64,000 nt of DNA from CAXBNB01 sp040151475 (GTDB lineage: Bacteria > Bacteroidota > Bacteroidia > Cytophagales > Cyclobacteriaceae): the NCBI RefSeq assembly GCF_040151475.1, contig NZ_JBDKWG010000130.1, positions 62,001 through 126,000 of the forward strand. The letters are read 5' to 3'. Shown in pieces: positions 35,404-44,123 of this stretch (position 1 is its first letter; each line of letters starts with the position of its first letter). The position numbers and the translations under genes were made by a program. Under the pieces are notes generated by a model. That model saw nothing but the letters and a program-made list of their open reading frames with translations. It searched no databases and was not told the origin of the DNA.

Positions 35404-38400
35404 TTAGAAAGAAACATTTAAACCGAATAAATAGGAAGCATAAGATACTTCATCTTTATAAATGTTCCCATTGTATTCAGGGTTAAATCCTTTGGTCTTG
35501 GTAAACACAAAAGGATTGTTTGCCTGTGCATAAACCCTCACATAACCCAATCCTAAACTACTCAACGCTGAAGCAGGAAGTGTATAACCCAATGTTATGT
35601 CTGAAATCCTGACAAAATTGGCCGATACCACAGAAAATGAATTCCTGCTGTTGCCTGGACCTGCTCCCCTGTATCCAAAATAAGTAGTAGATGGGTTAGT
35701 AGTCGTCCAGTAATCAAGCGTAGCATCATGGTTGTAACGGTTGTTGCCTGTGTCACCAAATGTTCCGGTCAGGTAGGTACTCCTCCATTTTACTCCCTGA
35801 CGGGTGTACACGAAAAATGACAAATCGAAATTCTTGTAGTTAAACTTATTTCGAACTCCCATCAGGAAACTGGGACTTTCACTTCCTACAATTACCCTGT
35901 CATCAGCATCCGTGATTTTACCATCATTGTTTTGGTCTACAAATTTCACCTGGCCTGGCAGGTAGCCAAAATCAGCAGCTTCATCTGCTTCATCAAGTTG
36001 CCAGATACCTATTGGTTCGTAATAGTATAGAGCATTTACTGGCTCTCCCACAAATCGGTTGTTTCCAATATCTTCAGTCAGACCGTCGGTCAATTTGGTT
36101 ACTTTGTTATTGTTCTTGGTAAACGTAATGTTTGTATTCCATGTAAAATCCTCCTTGGCTATATTGACTGTGTTCAACAATATTTCTACACCACTATTTT
36201 GTATTTCTGCAACATTGGCTACTACATCTGAGAATCCTGTAGATATTGGAAGTTTGTCTCCTATGATAAGGTCTACGGTTTTTCTATTGTAGATTTCTAT
36301 AGAGGTAGTAATCCTGTTTTTCATTATACCCATATTGATACCGAAATTAAGCTCCTTGCTACGTTCCCATACCAAATTCTTATTCGATAGGTTGTTGATG
36401 GCATAACCATTAGCAGATGAACCACCAAACTCGTATTGGGTTTGAGCAATTGTTGATTGAGTTTGATAAGGATTTACTGAAGCATTACCCACTTCACCAT
36501 AACTTACCCTTAACTTCAAATCAGAAAACATGTTGGTGTTTTTAATGAAATCCTCATCACCCAGACGCCATGCCAAGGCTACTGATGGAAAAAACTGCCA
36601 TTTGTTACCCACTGACAATTGTGAGGCTCCATCACTACGACCTGTAACTGTCAATAAGTATTTATCCTTGAAAGAGTAATTGATCCGTCCCATATAGGAA
36701 AGCAATGCTCTTTCTTCCAAACCAGTTGACCAGTCTGTCACCGTACCGTCCTTCAAATGATACCACAAAGAAGGGTAAGGCAAATCCTGAGCTGCTATGT
36801 TCGAATCCTGTACCCTTTGCTGAAATACACTGTGTAATCCGGTTACAGTCAATCCATGGTCTCCTGAGTTCAACTTGTAAGTCACTGTATTATCCAACGT
36901 ATAAGATGACACTGCCCTAGTTGCCAAACTTGCTCTTGGTAATCTTGTGGATTTTTGAGATTTGGTATAGGTTCCTCTGAATTCCCCATCTTGTACACTT
37001 GACACTGTAGTTGATATTGAACTTCTAAATGACAAACCCTTTATAGGCGTATAATCAATATAGGCATTGGCCAATAAAGATGATTTACGCTGTTCTCTCT
37101 GGTAATTTTCTTTCTGAGCTTCTATTACGGGATTAAGCACTTGATTGTCATTGATTCCCATAAATACTGAATAACCATTCCAATCCTTGTCTCCTGCTGC
37201 ATCTGATGCCTGTAGGTCTTCTGTATAAACAGTTCCTGTTGGCCTTGCTCGGAATGCTGAACGCAAGGTCTCTAAAGAAGAAAGTGCCTGCTTGCTGAAA
37301 GTATAGTATGATGTCAAACCTACTTTCACTTTGTCATGTACTTTGCTTTCCATGCCTGCCTTTATTGTATATCTCTTAAATGAAGTATTAATGGTATTTC
37401 CTCCTTCATTCAAATAACCCAATGAAAAATCATAAGTAGTTCTTTCTGTTCCACCTGTCAAACCAAGGCTGTGTCCAGTTTGTACCGCTGCATCTGTGAT
37501 CAAATCAACCCAGTCTGTGGTTTGTCCTGAATTAACCAAAGCAAGTTCACTGTCCGTTGGAGATCGGCTATTGCCCAGACTATTTCCAGTTTCTTGTTCG
37601 TATAAGTCAAATACATGGTGCGCAAATTGTTGTGCATTCTGAAAGGTTGGCATATGTGCCATTACTTTCATACCTACATAAGAGTTGTAGCTGATTTTTG
37701 GAGTACCTGATTTACCTCTTTTCGTAGTGATAATAATCACTCCATTGGCTCCTCTTGATCCATATATGGCTGTAGATGAAGCATCCTTCAATACATCCAT
37801 AGATTCGATATCGTTAGGATTCAATACATTCATATCTGCTCCCATTACTCCATCAATCACTACTAGGGGAGCACTCGCATTTGATCCATCAAAATTACTC
37901 AACCCACGAATGTCGATACTATAGCCTTCACCTGGGTTGTTACTCAATTTATTAATGTTTACGCCTGCTACTTGTCCCTGAAGAGCTGCAGCAGCCTGAA
38001 TAGGATTGGATCTTACAATATCCACTGACTGAATGGAACCAACTGCTCCTGTTAAATCTCTTCTGTTTACTTCTCCATATCCTACCACTACAATTTCTTC
38101 CAGAGAAGTTGCATCAACTTCCATTGCAATGTCAATGGTTGATCTGGATCCTACAGGAACTTCCTGAGTCTTGTACCCTACAAAGCTGACAACCAGTACA
38201 GACTCAGCTGATGGAACATCAAGCTTATACTTGCCATCTAAATCAGTAACCGTACCTCCTGCGGAACCCTTGACTACTATAGCAGCTCCTGGTAATCCGT
38301 CTCCGTTTTCATCAGTGACTTTACCACCCACACTTACATCGGCCAAAACCTCAGAAACTTCTATTCCTTTAACTGCTCTTTTGTTTACATGAATGGTTTC

Positions 38401-38736
38401 ATCCACTCTTCGAAATTGCACATTAGATTTTTGTGCCACTTTTCTCAACACATACCCTAAAGATTTATCAGTTTCGGCTATGTTGATTTTTTTATTCTTG
38501 TCAATCATGCTTTGCTTATAAGCAAAGTTGAATGAGGTTTTCTCTGAAATACTTTCAAACACTTTCTCAATGCTCGCATTTTCCAGGTCAATCGTAATAT
38601 AGATATCTTCTATGCTCTTCTTCTGCGCATTAATTTCCTTCGCTGTAATGAAAGAAAATAGTACACATTGAAGTACAATACCGGATATTCCATATTTTGT
38701 CATAATCAAAATATTTTTAAGTAAATTTGTCTTCAT
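35404..38736 (-). CDS. SusC/RagA family TonB-linked outer membrane transporter with STN domain
   Basis: 1110 residues. Signal peptide to ~residue 37 (cleavage after EINAQ). Then an STN domain (~45-115: IDLENASIEKVFESISEKT...), a carboxypeptidase-regulatory-like domain (~130-215: GGKVTDENGDGLPGAAIVVKG), a TonB plug (~225-340) with IRGLSNFDG and IDGVMGADMNVLNPND, and a ~750-residue beta-barrel ending in YLFGLNVSF. It imports oligosaccharide using TonB energy with SusD as lid. The STN domain means ligand binding is signalled to the FecR anti-sigma factor encoded upstream, which then releases the ECF sigma factor. Confidence 0.95.
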   Translation of the reverse strand: MKTNLLKNILIMTKYGISGIVLQCVLFSFITAKEINAQKKSIEDIYITIDLENASIEKVFESISEKTSFNFAYKQSMIDKNKKINIAETDKSLGYVLRKVAQKSNVQFRRVDETIHVNKRAVKGIEVSEVLADVSVGGKVTDENGDGLPGAAIVVKGSAGGTVTDLDGKYKLDVPSAESVLVVSFVGYKTQEVPVGSRSTIDIAMEVDATSLEEIVVVGYGEVNRRDLTGAVGSIQSVDIVRSNPIQAAAALQGQVAGVNINKLSNNPGEGYSIDIRGLSNFDGSNASAPLVVIDGVMGADMNVLNPNDIESMDVLKDASSTAIYGSRGANGVIIITTKRGKSGTPKISYNSYVGMKVMAHMPTFQNAQQFAHHVFDLYEQETGNSLGNSRSPTDSELALVNSGQTTDWVDLITDAAVQTGHSLGLTGGTERTTYDFSLGYLNEGGNTINTSFKRYTIKAGMESKVHDKVKVGLTSYYTFSKQALSSLETLRSAFRARPTGTVYTEDLQASDAAGDKDWNGYSVFMGINDNQVLNPVIEAQKENYQREQRKSSLLANAYIDYTPIKGLSFRSSISTTVSSVQDGEFRGTYTKSQKSTRLPRASLATRAVSSYTLDNTVTYKLNSGDHGLTVTGLHSVFQQRVQDSNIAAQDLPYPSLWYHLKDGTVTDWSTGLEERALLSYMGRINYSFKDKYLLTVTGRSDGASQLSVGNKWQFFPSVALAWRLGDEDFIKNTNMFSDLKLRVSYGEVGNASVNPYQTQSTIAQTQYEFGGSSANGYAINNLSNKNLVWERSKELNFGINMGIMKNRITTSIEIYNRKTVDLIIGDKLPISTGFSDVVANVAEIQNSGVEILLNTVNIAKEDFTWNTNITFTKNNNKVTKLTDGLTEDIGNNRFVGEPVNALYYYEPIGIWQLDEADEAADFGYLPGQVKFVDQNNDGKITDADDRVIVGSESPSFLMGVRNKFNYKNFDLSFFVYTRQGVKWRSTYLTGTFGDTGNNRYNHDATLDYWTTTNPSTTYFGYRGAGPGNSRNSFSVVSANFVRISDITLGYTLPASALSSLGLGYVRVYAQANNPFVFTKTKGFNPEYNGNIYKDEVSYASYLFGLNVSF

Positions 38737-38783
38737 GTCACTTAAAGTTTTTAGTTGAAATAGTATATTAAAAATATGTGGCT

Positions 38784-38839
38784 TATCTCATGATTGTTGA
38801 ATCGACATTCCCCAATGATTTATTCAACTTCATGAGATA
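38784..38839. promoter_or_regulatory. Large hairpin/inverted repeat ahead of susC
   Basis: Seventeen paired bases with one small bulge: TATCTCATGA-TT-GTTGAAT (38784-38802) against ATTCAAC-T-TCATGAGATA (38822-38839), 19-nt loop. It lies between fecR and susC, 48 nt before the susC start. On the minus strand no U run follows, so it is not an ordinary terminator. It could be a transcript attenuator, an mRNA-stabilising hairpin, or an operator. The plus-strand side is followed by T7, which would stop antisense transcription. Confidence 0.6.
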
Positions 38840-38882
38840 CTTTTTTTGGGGGGCTAACTTGTATTGGATTTATTCATAGTGA

Positions 38883-39935
38883 TTAATTTATAGTTATAGT
38901 TTTATTTTTTATACTGTAGTCAAAATCATATACAAACTGTAAACCATCAAGTACAGTCCTCAATGGTTTATTTGCATAACTACCCGTAAAATCTTTCTTG
39001 GAATCTATGTTACGTTTGATAACAAAAGAAACACCGTACCATTGTTCCAGCGTTTGTCTTATTTCCTTAAAATTTGCTTTTTGAAAATGGATCACACCAT
39101 TTCTCCAGTCAAACACCTCACTTCCTTCCAGTTTTTCTCTCTTTAGGCTTTGATTTTTCTTCTTAAAAACCCCTAAATCACGCTGTTCCAAAATCAAAAA
39201 ATCTGCATTTTCATCTTTACGCTTATTTTGTAAGCGAACTTTACCTTCCTCAACGGCAACAAAGATGTTATCCTCATCATCAAAAGCTCTGACATTAAAG
39301 GCTGTACCAAGCACCTGAGTCTGAAGGTCTCCTGATTCTATGATAAAAGGCCTGAGGGTATCTCTTTTTACCATAAAGAAAGCTTCCCCCTTCAGCTTTA
39401 CTTTTCGAATTATTTCCTCATTAAATTGACTTGAATAAAGAAGCCTGCTATTAGAGTTTAGAAAAACCCGTGTTCCATCGGGTAAAGTAAATTGAGATTT
39501 TTTTCCATTAGGGTTCTCTTTTTTCATTATAGATACCTGATTGGATAACTCTAACATCTCTTCGTCTTGCCCCAGATTCGAATAAAACAGATATCCCAGA
39601 ATAAACAATGGAATCAATGATGCGGCTACTTTCAATAAAGTACTATAAGACTTTTTATTTTTTCTATAATGAGATATTCTGTTCTCATTATTAATGTTCA
39701 TTGAAATATTGCCCCAAAGCCGTATGATGTTTTCCTCTGCTATATTGCTTTCTTTGAAGCTAAGTGAGCGTACTAGCTCTGCGGCTTCATCTATTTCAAA
39801 AATACGATTAGAATTATCACTCAACCAATCGGACCAAAACTCTTCACACTCCTGATCAGGATTCCGTACCCATTTCTGAAAGTATGAGTCCTGAGCGAAA
39901 TCTTCAATAGTATAGTTTTTGTAGTTTATTTTCAT
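38883..39935 (-). CDS. FecR family anti-sigma factor
   Basis: About 350 residues from the ATG at 39935; a longer frame to 39962 adds nine residues without support. An N-terminal cytoplasmic part with FWSDWLSDNSN (sigma-binding type), one membrane helix at ~105-125 (LLKVAASLIPLFILGYLFYS), then the periplasmic FecR domain with KSQFTLPDGTRVFLNSNSRL and LKGEAFFMVKRD, and a C-terminal DUF4974/STN-interacting part (FTGSYANKPLRTVLDGL). It holds the upstream-encoded ECF sigma factor inactive until SusC signals. Confidence 0.95.
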   Translation of the reverse strand: MKINYKNYTIEDFAQDSYFQKWVRNPDQECEEFWSDWLSDNSNRIFEIDEAAELVRSLSFKESNIAEENIIRLWGNISMNINNENRISHYRKNKKSYSTLLKVAASLIPLFILGYLFYSNLGQDEEMLELSNQVSIMKKENPNGKKSQFTLPDGTRVFLNSNSRLLYSSQFNEEIIRKVKLKGEAFFMVKRDTLRPFIIESGDLQTQVLGTAFNVRAFDDEDNIFVAVEEGKVRLQNKRKDENADFLILEQRDLGVFKKKNQSLKREKLEGSEVFDWRNGVIHFQKANFKEIRQTLEQWYGVSFVIKRNIDSKKDFTGSYANKPLRTVLDGLQFVYDFDYSIKNKTITIN

Positions 39936-40116
39936 GGCCTTGCTTGTACAGGCTGACAACACTAACGATTAATAATTGCCTGTAACTAAACAGTAATTAC
40001 ACAGACCTCTGATTTGTACTCAAAAAAAAATGATTATTTTCCGACAAGTAAAAAGAAATATCTTTTCAAGAGAGAAAAACCACTGGTATTTGAATGATTC
40101 GAATCCCTTAATTGTA

Positions 40117-40692
40117 TTAAATAGAATACCTGCTCAATTGACTTTTTAAGGCCTTTAAACTGCTATATACCAAATTTCTAACTGACTGATAATTCAATTC
40201 CATGATATGGGCAATTTCTTTGTAGTCCATATCTTGATAAAATTTAAGATAAACAGCTTCCTTTTGCCTTTTTGTAAGCTTATCAAGAAATGCAGTGACT
40301 TGTTTTTCATTGGAAAGCCGGGCCTGTAGGTTAAATTCAATTTCCTGAGGATTGTATTGTAAATCAAAAGAATACTTTTCATCCAATAAATCTTGGGTAT
40401 GGTGCTTTTGATCCACAGCCGATTGCCTGATCAATTTTTTTCTAAGCGCACCCAGTAGGTATAATTTGATGGAGTTTGTGGAACTTAGATTCAACCTGTT
40501 TTTCCATATTGTTAAAAACAAATCCTGAATACAGTCCTCAACCATTTGCCCATTTGAAGAGAACTTGTTTCCGTATTTATAGAGAATCTTAATATTGCAT
40601 TTGAATATATAACTTAATGCTTCCTGATTTCCTGATTTGAAAATCTCCCAAATTTCTTCGTCTTTCAGTATTTGATATTCCTGCCCTAACAT
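40117..40692 (-). CDS. ECF RNA polymerase sigma factor (sigma-70 family)
   Basis: 191 residues: sigma-2 region (~25-95) with YGNKFSSNGQMVEDCIQDLFLTIW and sigma-4 region (~130-185) with LPKRQ-like text LTKRQKEAVYLKFYQDMDYKEIAHIM and a helix-turn-helix. Typical of the Bacteroidota-family ECF sigma that pairs with FecR and STN-bearing SusC. It should drive transcription of susC-susD and perhaps nearby sugar genes. 181 nt upstream of fecR. Confidence 0.95.
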   Translation of the reverse strand: MLGQEYQILKDEEIWEIFKSGNQEALSYIFKCNIKILYKYGNKFSSNGQMVEDCIQDLFLTIWKNRLNLSSTNSIKLYLLGALRKKLIRQSAVDQKHHTQDLLDEKYSFDLQYNPQEIEFNLQARLSNEKQVTAFLDKLTKRQKEAVYLKFYQDMDYKEIAHIMELNYQSVRNLVYSSLKALKSQLSRYSI

Positions 40693-40890
40693 CCAGTCAT
40701 TTTAGTGATTTGCAACATTTCTCATTGCCGCTTTAATTTAATTCTAAAATTTGTTCAAAAGTATTACTTACATATGTTCTCATAAAGGAATGATTGTACC
40801 AAAAGCATAGACAAATGTGTTTTCAGGTAAAAACTAATCTATATTCCATTTAATGTGCAGATTCCACTTCATGAGTACCCGGTATTTATT

Positions 40891-40928
40891 ATTGTCTTTG
40901 ATTTGTGTATGTACAAATCAAAGACAAT
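40891..40928 (-). terminator. Sixteen-bp perfect hairpin downstream of the Gfo/Idh/MocA gene
   Basis: ATTGTCTTTGATTTGT (40891-40906) and ACAAATCAAAGACAAT (40913-40928) pair without mismatch around the 6-nt loop GTATGT. On the minus strand it starts 18 nt after the stop of the gene at 40946 and precedes the sigma gene. The following sequence is AATAAATACC with few T, so it is a probable terminator or an mRNA 3' stabiliser. Confidence 0.65.
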
Positions 40929-40945
40929 GTATGATGCATTAAAAA

Positions 40946-42304
40946 TCAATACTGGAATACTTTTCCTCCGGCAAGTACTTCCTGATTCTTTTCATCAAAA
41001 GTCACAAACTGGCCTGTTCGCAATGCTGCTGTAGTCATTATGTTGGCTATAGAATGATTATATCCCGCTTTGACAGGAGCATTAGTTTCCTTTCTGCTTC
41101 GGATACATTCCATCCAGTTGAGCATGTGCAACGACGTGGTATCATCTGCACCAGTATTGGCACTAGTTACTACCTTAGGGGCATTATCAGATAATGAATA
41201 CTCATCCAGTAGATTTGGTTTCATATTCATGGCTTTAGCATATTTTTCAATAAGACCACCATTTGCTGTTACTTTGTTGGTATCAAGGTTCAATTCTCCT
41301 CCATTGGAGTAATATATTTCTTTGGTACCTCCTGCAGAATTGGTAAACCTGGAAGAGTACACCACCTGAAACCCCTTAGACATATCATTCAATGGGCCAT
41401 AATCAAATACAGCAGTCATGGTATCATAATTCTTTCGCCCATCCTTCCACAGATAAATTCCACCATTAGCTGCCACACTCCTTGGATGGGGCAAATCTGT
41501 AAACCAATGAACAGTATCTATCTGATGTGCCATCCACTGCCCCGGAATACCGGATGAATAAGGCCAAAACAACCTGTATTCAAGATATTTTCTCGGATCC
41601 CATTGTTCATAAGGCCTATTTAGTAAAAAGCGTTTCCAATCCGTATCGGTTTCCTTGATAGCTGCCACCTCCTTAGGTCGTCTCCACCTGCCAGGCTGGT
41701 TTACATTCCACGACATTTCCACCGAAGTGATGTCTCCAAATTGTCCTGATTTGATAAAATTATTAGCAGCATGGTAGTTTGCTCCACTTCTACGCTGAGA
41801 ACCAACTTGTAATACAATACCAGCATCATTCACCGCTTTCAATGCTTGCCTATTGTCTTCCATTGTTTCGGCAAAAGGCTTTTCGCAATAAACATCCTTT
41901 TTTGCGTTTGCAGCTTCAGCCGCCAGAAGCGCATGCTGAAAATCTGCAGTAGAAATAATCACTGCATCAATCTGGTTGTCTTCATACATCTCATCAGTAT
42001 TTCGATAACCCTTTACTTTTTTATTTCCACTCAGCTTTTTGATCACTTCAACTCCTTCTTCTCTTCGCAAATTCCACAGATCACAAACACTTGTAATCTG
42101 AAAATTCATTTTGTCGCTACTTTTGTAGAAGGCTGGAATAAGTGCACCTTGAGCCCTACCGGAAAACCCCAAAATACCGACATTCACCCTATCGTTAGCT
42201 CCTATAATATTGGCATAACTTTTAGCACTCATGCCCATAGCAAGACCTGCTGTGCCCATTGTTGTTTTTTTTATAAAATCTCTTCTACCAGATGATATTT
42301 CCAT
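40946..42304 (-). CDS. Tat-exported Gfo/Idh/MocA family oxidoreductase
   Basis: About 452 residues from the ATG at 42304, which gives a clean twin-arginine signal (GRRDFIKKTT at ~6-15); a longer frame adds ten residues in front of it. The Rossmann domain follows (VGILGFSGRAQG), then CEKPFAE (the EKP motif) and the active-site stretch WMAHQIDTVHW. Like glucose-fructose oxidoreductase it would be exported folded with its nicotinamide cofactor bound. It oxidises or exchanges hydride between sugars in the periplasm. It stands alone between two regulatory spacers. Substrate unknown; C3-oxidation of glycosides is one possibility. Confidence 0.93.
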   Translation of the reverse strand: MEISSGRRDFIKKTTMGTAGLAMGMSAKSYANIIGANDRVNVGILGFSGRAQGALIPAFYKSSDKMNFQITSVCDLWNLRREEGVEVIKKLSGNKKVKGYRNTDEMYEDNQIDAVIISTADFQHALLAAEAANAKKDVYCEKPFAETMEDNRQALKAVNDAGIVLQVGSQRRSGANYHAANNFIKSGQFGDITSVEMSWNVNQPGRWRRPKEVAAIKETDTDWKRFLLNRPYEQWDPRKYLEYRLFWPYSSGIPGQWMAHQIDTVHWFTDLPHPRSVAANGGIYLWKDGRKNYDTMTAVFDYGPLNDMSKGFQVVYSSRFTNSAGGTKEIYYSNGGELNLDTNKVTANGGLIEKYAKAMNMKPNLLDEYSLSDNAPKVVTSANTGADDTTSLHMLNWMECIRSRKETNAPVKAGYNHSIANIMTTAALRTGQFVTFDEKNQEVLAGGKVFQY

Positions 42305-42644
42305 AATAACTAAGTTTTTTTTACTTCCTTCCAAATTTTTATTGCCTGTATATTTTTAAGTAAATCTAAAACTAATACTAAAGTTGTTATAGGTGTATTT
42401 GTACCAATTGTATAGGTCTATGAATCATCGCAAGATACTTTCTTCCCTAAAATCAAATGAATAGCTAAAAACCTTCATAGGCATAATAGCACTCTACATA
42501 TAAATTAATTTCAATCAATTATCTATTAGAAACTTACACCATAAGTATAATCAATAAATTTAATAAACAATACATAACTACCTGTTTATTAGAAAATTAA
42601 ATACATAATACATAAATTTGTACTTAAACCAAAAAATGTACAAT
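42305..42644. other. Divergent intergenic region, 340 nt
   Basis: Very AT-rich region between the Gfo/Idh gene and the small secreted protein gene. Holds a pair of direct repeats (42388-42421) and a TAAATTTG element at 42613-42620, 16 nt before the first plus-strand ATG, that may be the promoter -7 motif for the small gene. No other gene seen. Confidence 0.5.
42388..42421. promoter_or_regulatory. Direct repeat pair, possible operator
   Basis: TATAGGTGTAT (42388-42398) and TATAGGTCTAT (42411-42421) differ by one base and start 23 nt apart, about two helical turns, with TTGTACCAATTG between. They lie 84-117 nt upstream of the Gfo/Idh start, where an activator or repressor could bind. An AraC-type gene lies at 43218. 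Confidence 0.4.
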
Positions 42645-43067
42645 ATGAAAACCGCAAAGAAAACACTTCGCAATACCGGCTATTTCGTATTTTTATTTTT
42701 CATGCTTTGTTCTTTTTCTTATGAAGACAAAAAAAATAAAGAAGGGGATGTGAAAATAAAAGAAGCTTTTCAAAAATTGGAAGAAGCAGTTAAGCAAAGA
42801 AAATTTTCAGATGCCAAGGAAGTAGTCAATGAGATTATTCCATGGATGAAGCAAGACATAAAAGACGACAAGAAAACTCTGACTCAAATCGGAAAATCAA
42901 TTGATGAATCAGAGGTAGATAAAAAATCGTTTTCCACGACTTTGGGCAAAAAGAACAAGCTGTATGAATCAACCAAACACCTGGTAGAGTCCTCTCCGGC
43001 TGCCATCAGAGTAAAGGGAAACGATCTCGTTAAACTTGTAAATGAATATATGTTATTGATTGAATAG
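42645..43067 (+). CDS. Small secreted protein, unknown function
   Basis: 140 residues from the ATG at 42645 (another ATG at 42636 is possible). A basic N-terminus and hydrophobic stretch (FVFLFFMLCSF) make a signal peptide; the Cys in MLCSFS could even be a lipidation site but the lipobox is poor. The mature part is charged, lysine- and glutamate-rich and helical (KIKEAFQKLEEAVKQRKFSD), perhaps a coiled coil. No family recognised. It ends at a strong terminator. Confidence 0.7.
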   Translation: MKTAKKTLRNTGYFVFLFFMLCSFSYEDKKNKEGDVKIKEAFQKLEEAVKQRKFSDAKEVVNEIIPWMKQDIKDDKKTLTQIGKSIDESEVDKKSFSTTLGKKNKLYESTKHLVESSPAAIRVKGNDLVKLVNEYMLLIE

Positions 43068-43099
43068 AATAAGCGAACACTAACAATCAGGCTCATGAT

Positions 43100-43131
43100 G
43101 CCTGCTATGTCTCAATATAGCAGGCTTTTTT
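43100..43131 (+). terminator. Intrinsic terminator
   Basis: Stem GCCTGCTAT (43100-43108) / ATAGCAGGC (43117-43125), 8-nt loop, followed by T6. Ends the small secreted protein gene. Confidence 0.92.
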
Positions 43132-43217
43132 ATTTATATTATATTTGGCAAAATATTTGTCAGCATACCGCTTTTAAAACAGACAAGTCAACCAGTTCTT
43201 TTCAAGTAATTCAGCCA

Positions 43218-44015
43218 ATGATAGGTTCAAAGAAAAAAATAGAGGACGATCTTTTGATCAAAGTTTCGAAAATGAAACCAGTCATAAAACCAACCAAACC
43301 CCACAAACATGATGGCTACCATGAATTAATATTTTTATCGAAAGGATTTGGCACACATACCATAGATGATTCTGTATTTGATGTAAAACCTCTGATGGGA
43401 TTTAACCTGAAGCAAGGACATGTTCATTGCTGGGATTTCTCCGAAATACCTGACGGTTATGTCATTTTGTTTAAAGAGCAGTTTATCTCCAAATACCCCA
43501 CTGTCATAAACAACCTGTTTAGGATTGCAGAAAAGTTTGAATTACCACAAAACTCAAGTCTATTCATTCTATTAGAAGAATTTTACAAAGAATTCAAGAA
43601 ACGAAGGAAGGAGGAAATTTTGGGTGCCTACCTTAACCTGATTATCTTAAAGACCTTAGAACTTACTAATTCAACCAAAGCGGTATCTCCTCCTATAGTC
43701 ACAGATTTCTACAAATTCAAAGCTTTACTTAATGAGCATTTTTTAAATCTCAGGTTGACAAGCGACTATGCTGACCTCATGAACATGAGTGTACACAGGC
43801 TAAATTCAATATGCATGTCGGCAGCACATACTACAGCTACCAACATCATTAAACAAAGAATACTGGTAGAAGCAAAAAATCTAATTACCCATACCAGTTC
43901 AAGTGTTTCAGAAATTGCATATGCTTTAAACTTCAGCGATGCTTCTAATTTTATAAAATTCTTCAAGTCTCTTACTACATTAACCCCAACGGAATACCGG
44001 TCAAAACTGAATTGA
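43218..44015 (+). CDS. AraC family transcriptional regulator
   Basis: About 265 residues from the ATG at 43218; an earlier in-frame start at 43095 lies inside the terminator hairpin. N-terminal cupin sensor with KPHKHDGYHELIFLSKG and a C-terminal AraC DNA-binding domain with two helix-turn-helix units (MSVHRLNSIC..., then VSEIAYALNFSDASNFIKFFK) ending P-T-E-Y. Such regulators often control the next TonB receptor gene, which starts 108 nt downstream. Ligand unknown. Confidence 0.92.
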   Translation: MIGSKKKIEDDLLIKVSKMKPVIKPTKPHKHDGYHELIFLSKGFGTHTIDDSVFDVKPLMGFNLKQGHVHCWDFSEIPDGYVILFKEQFISKYPTVINNLFRIAEKFELPQNSSLFILLEEFYKEFKKRRKEEILGAYLNLIILKTLELTNSTKAVSPPIVTDFYKFKALLNEHFLNLRLTSDYADLMNMSVHRLNSICMSAAHTTATNIIKQRILVEAKNLITHTSSSVSEIAYALNFSDASNFIKFFKSLTTLTPTEYRSKLN

Positions 44016-44123
44016 TCAGTCATCAGTAATCGCATAAAACCCTTTCAAAAAATACCATTCTTTGAAATTTTCTACCGTAGAAATTGATCCGCCCAACGGT
44101 AATTTGCGGCAAAATCAATATCT

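Noticed and set aside
7263..44015. The two AraC genes as one phage- or plasmid-derived pair
   Set aside because: They are distant in sequence, each next to its own metabolic or receptor gene, with no mobile-element genes nearby.
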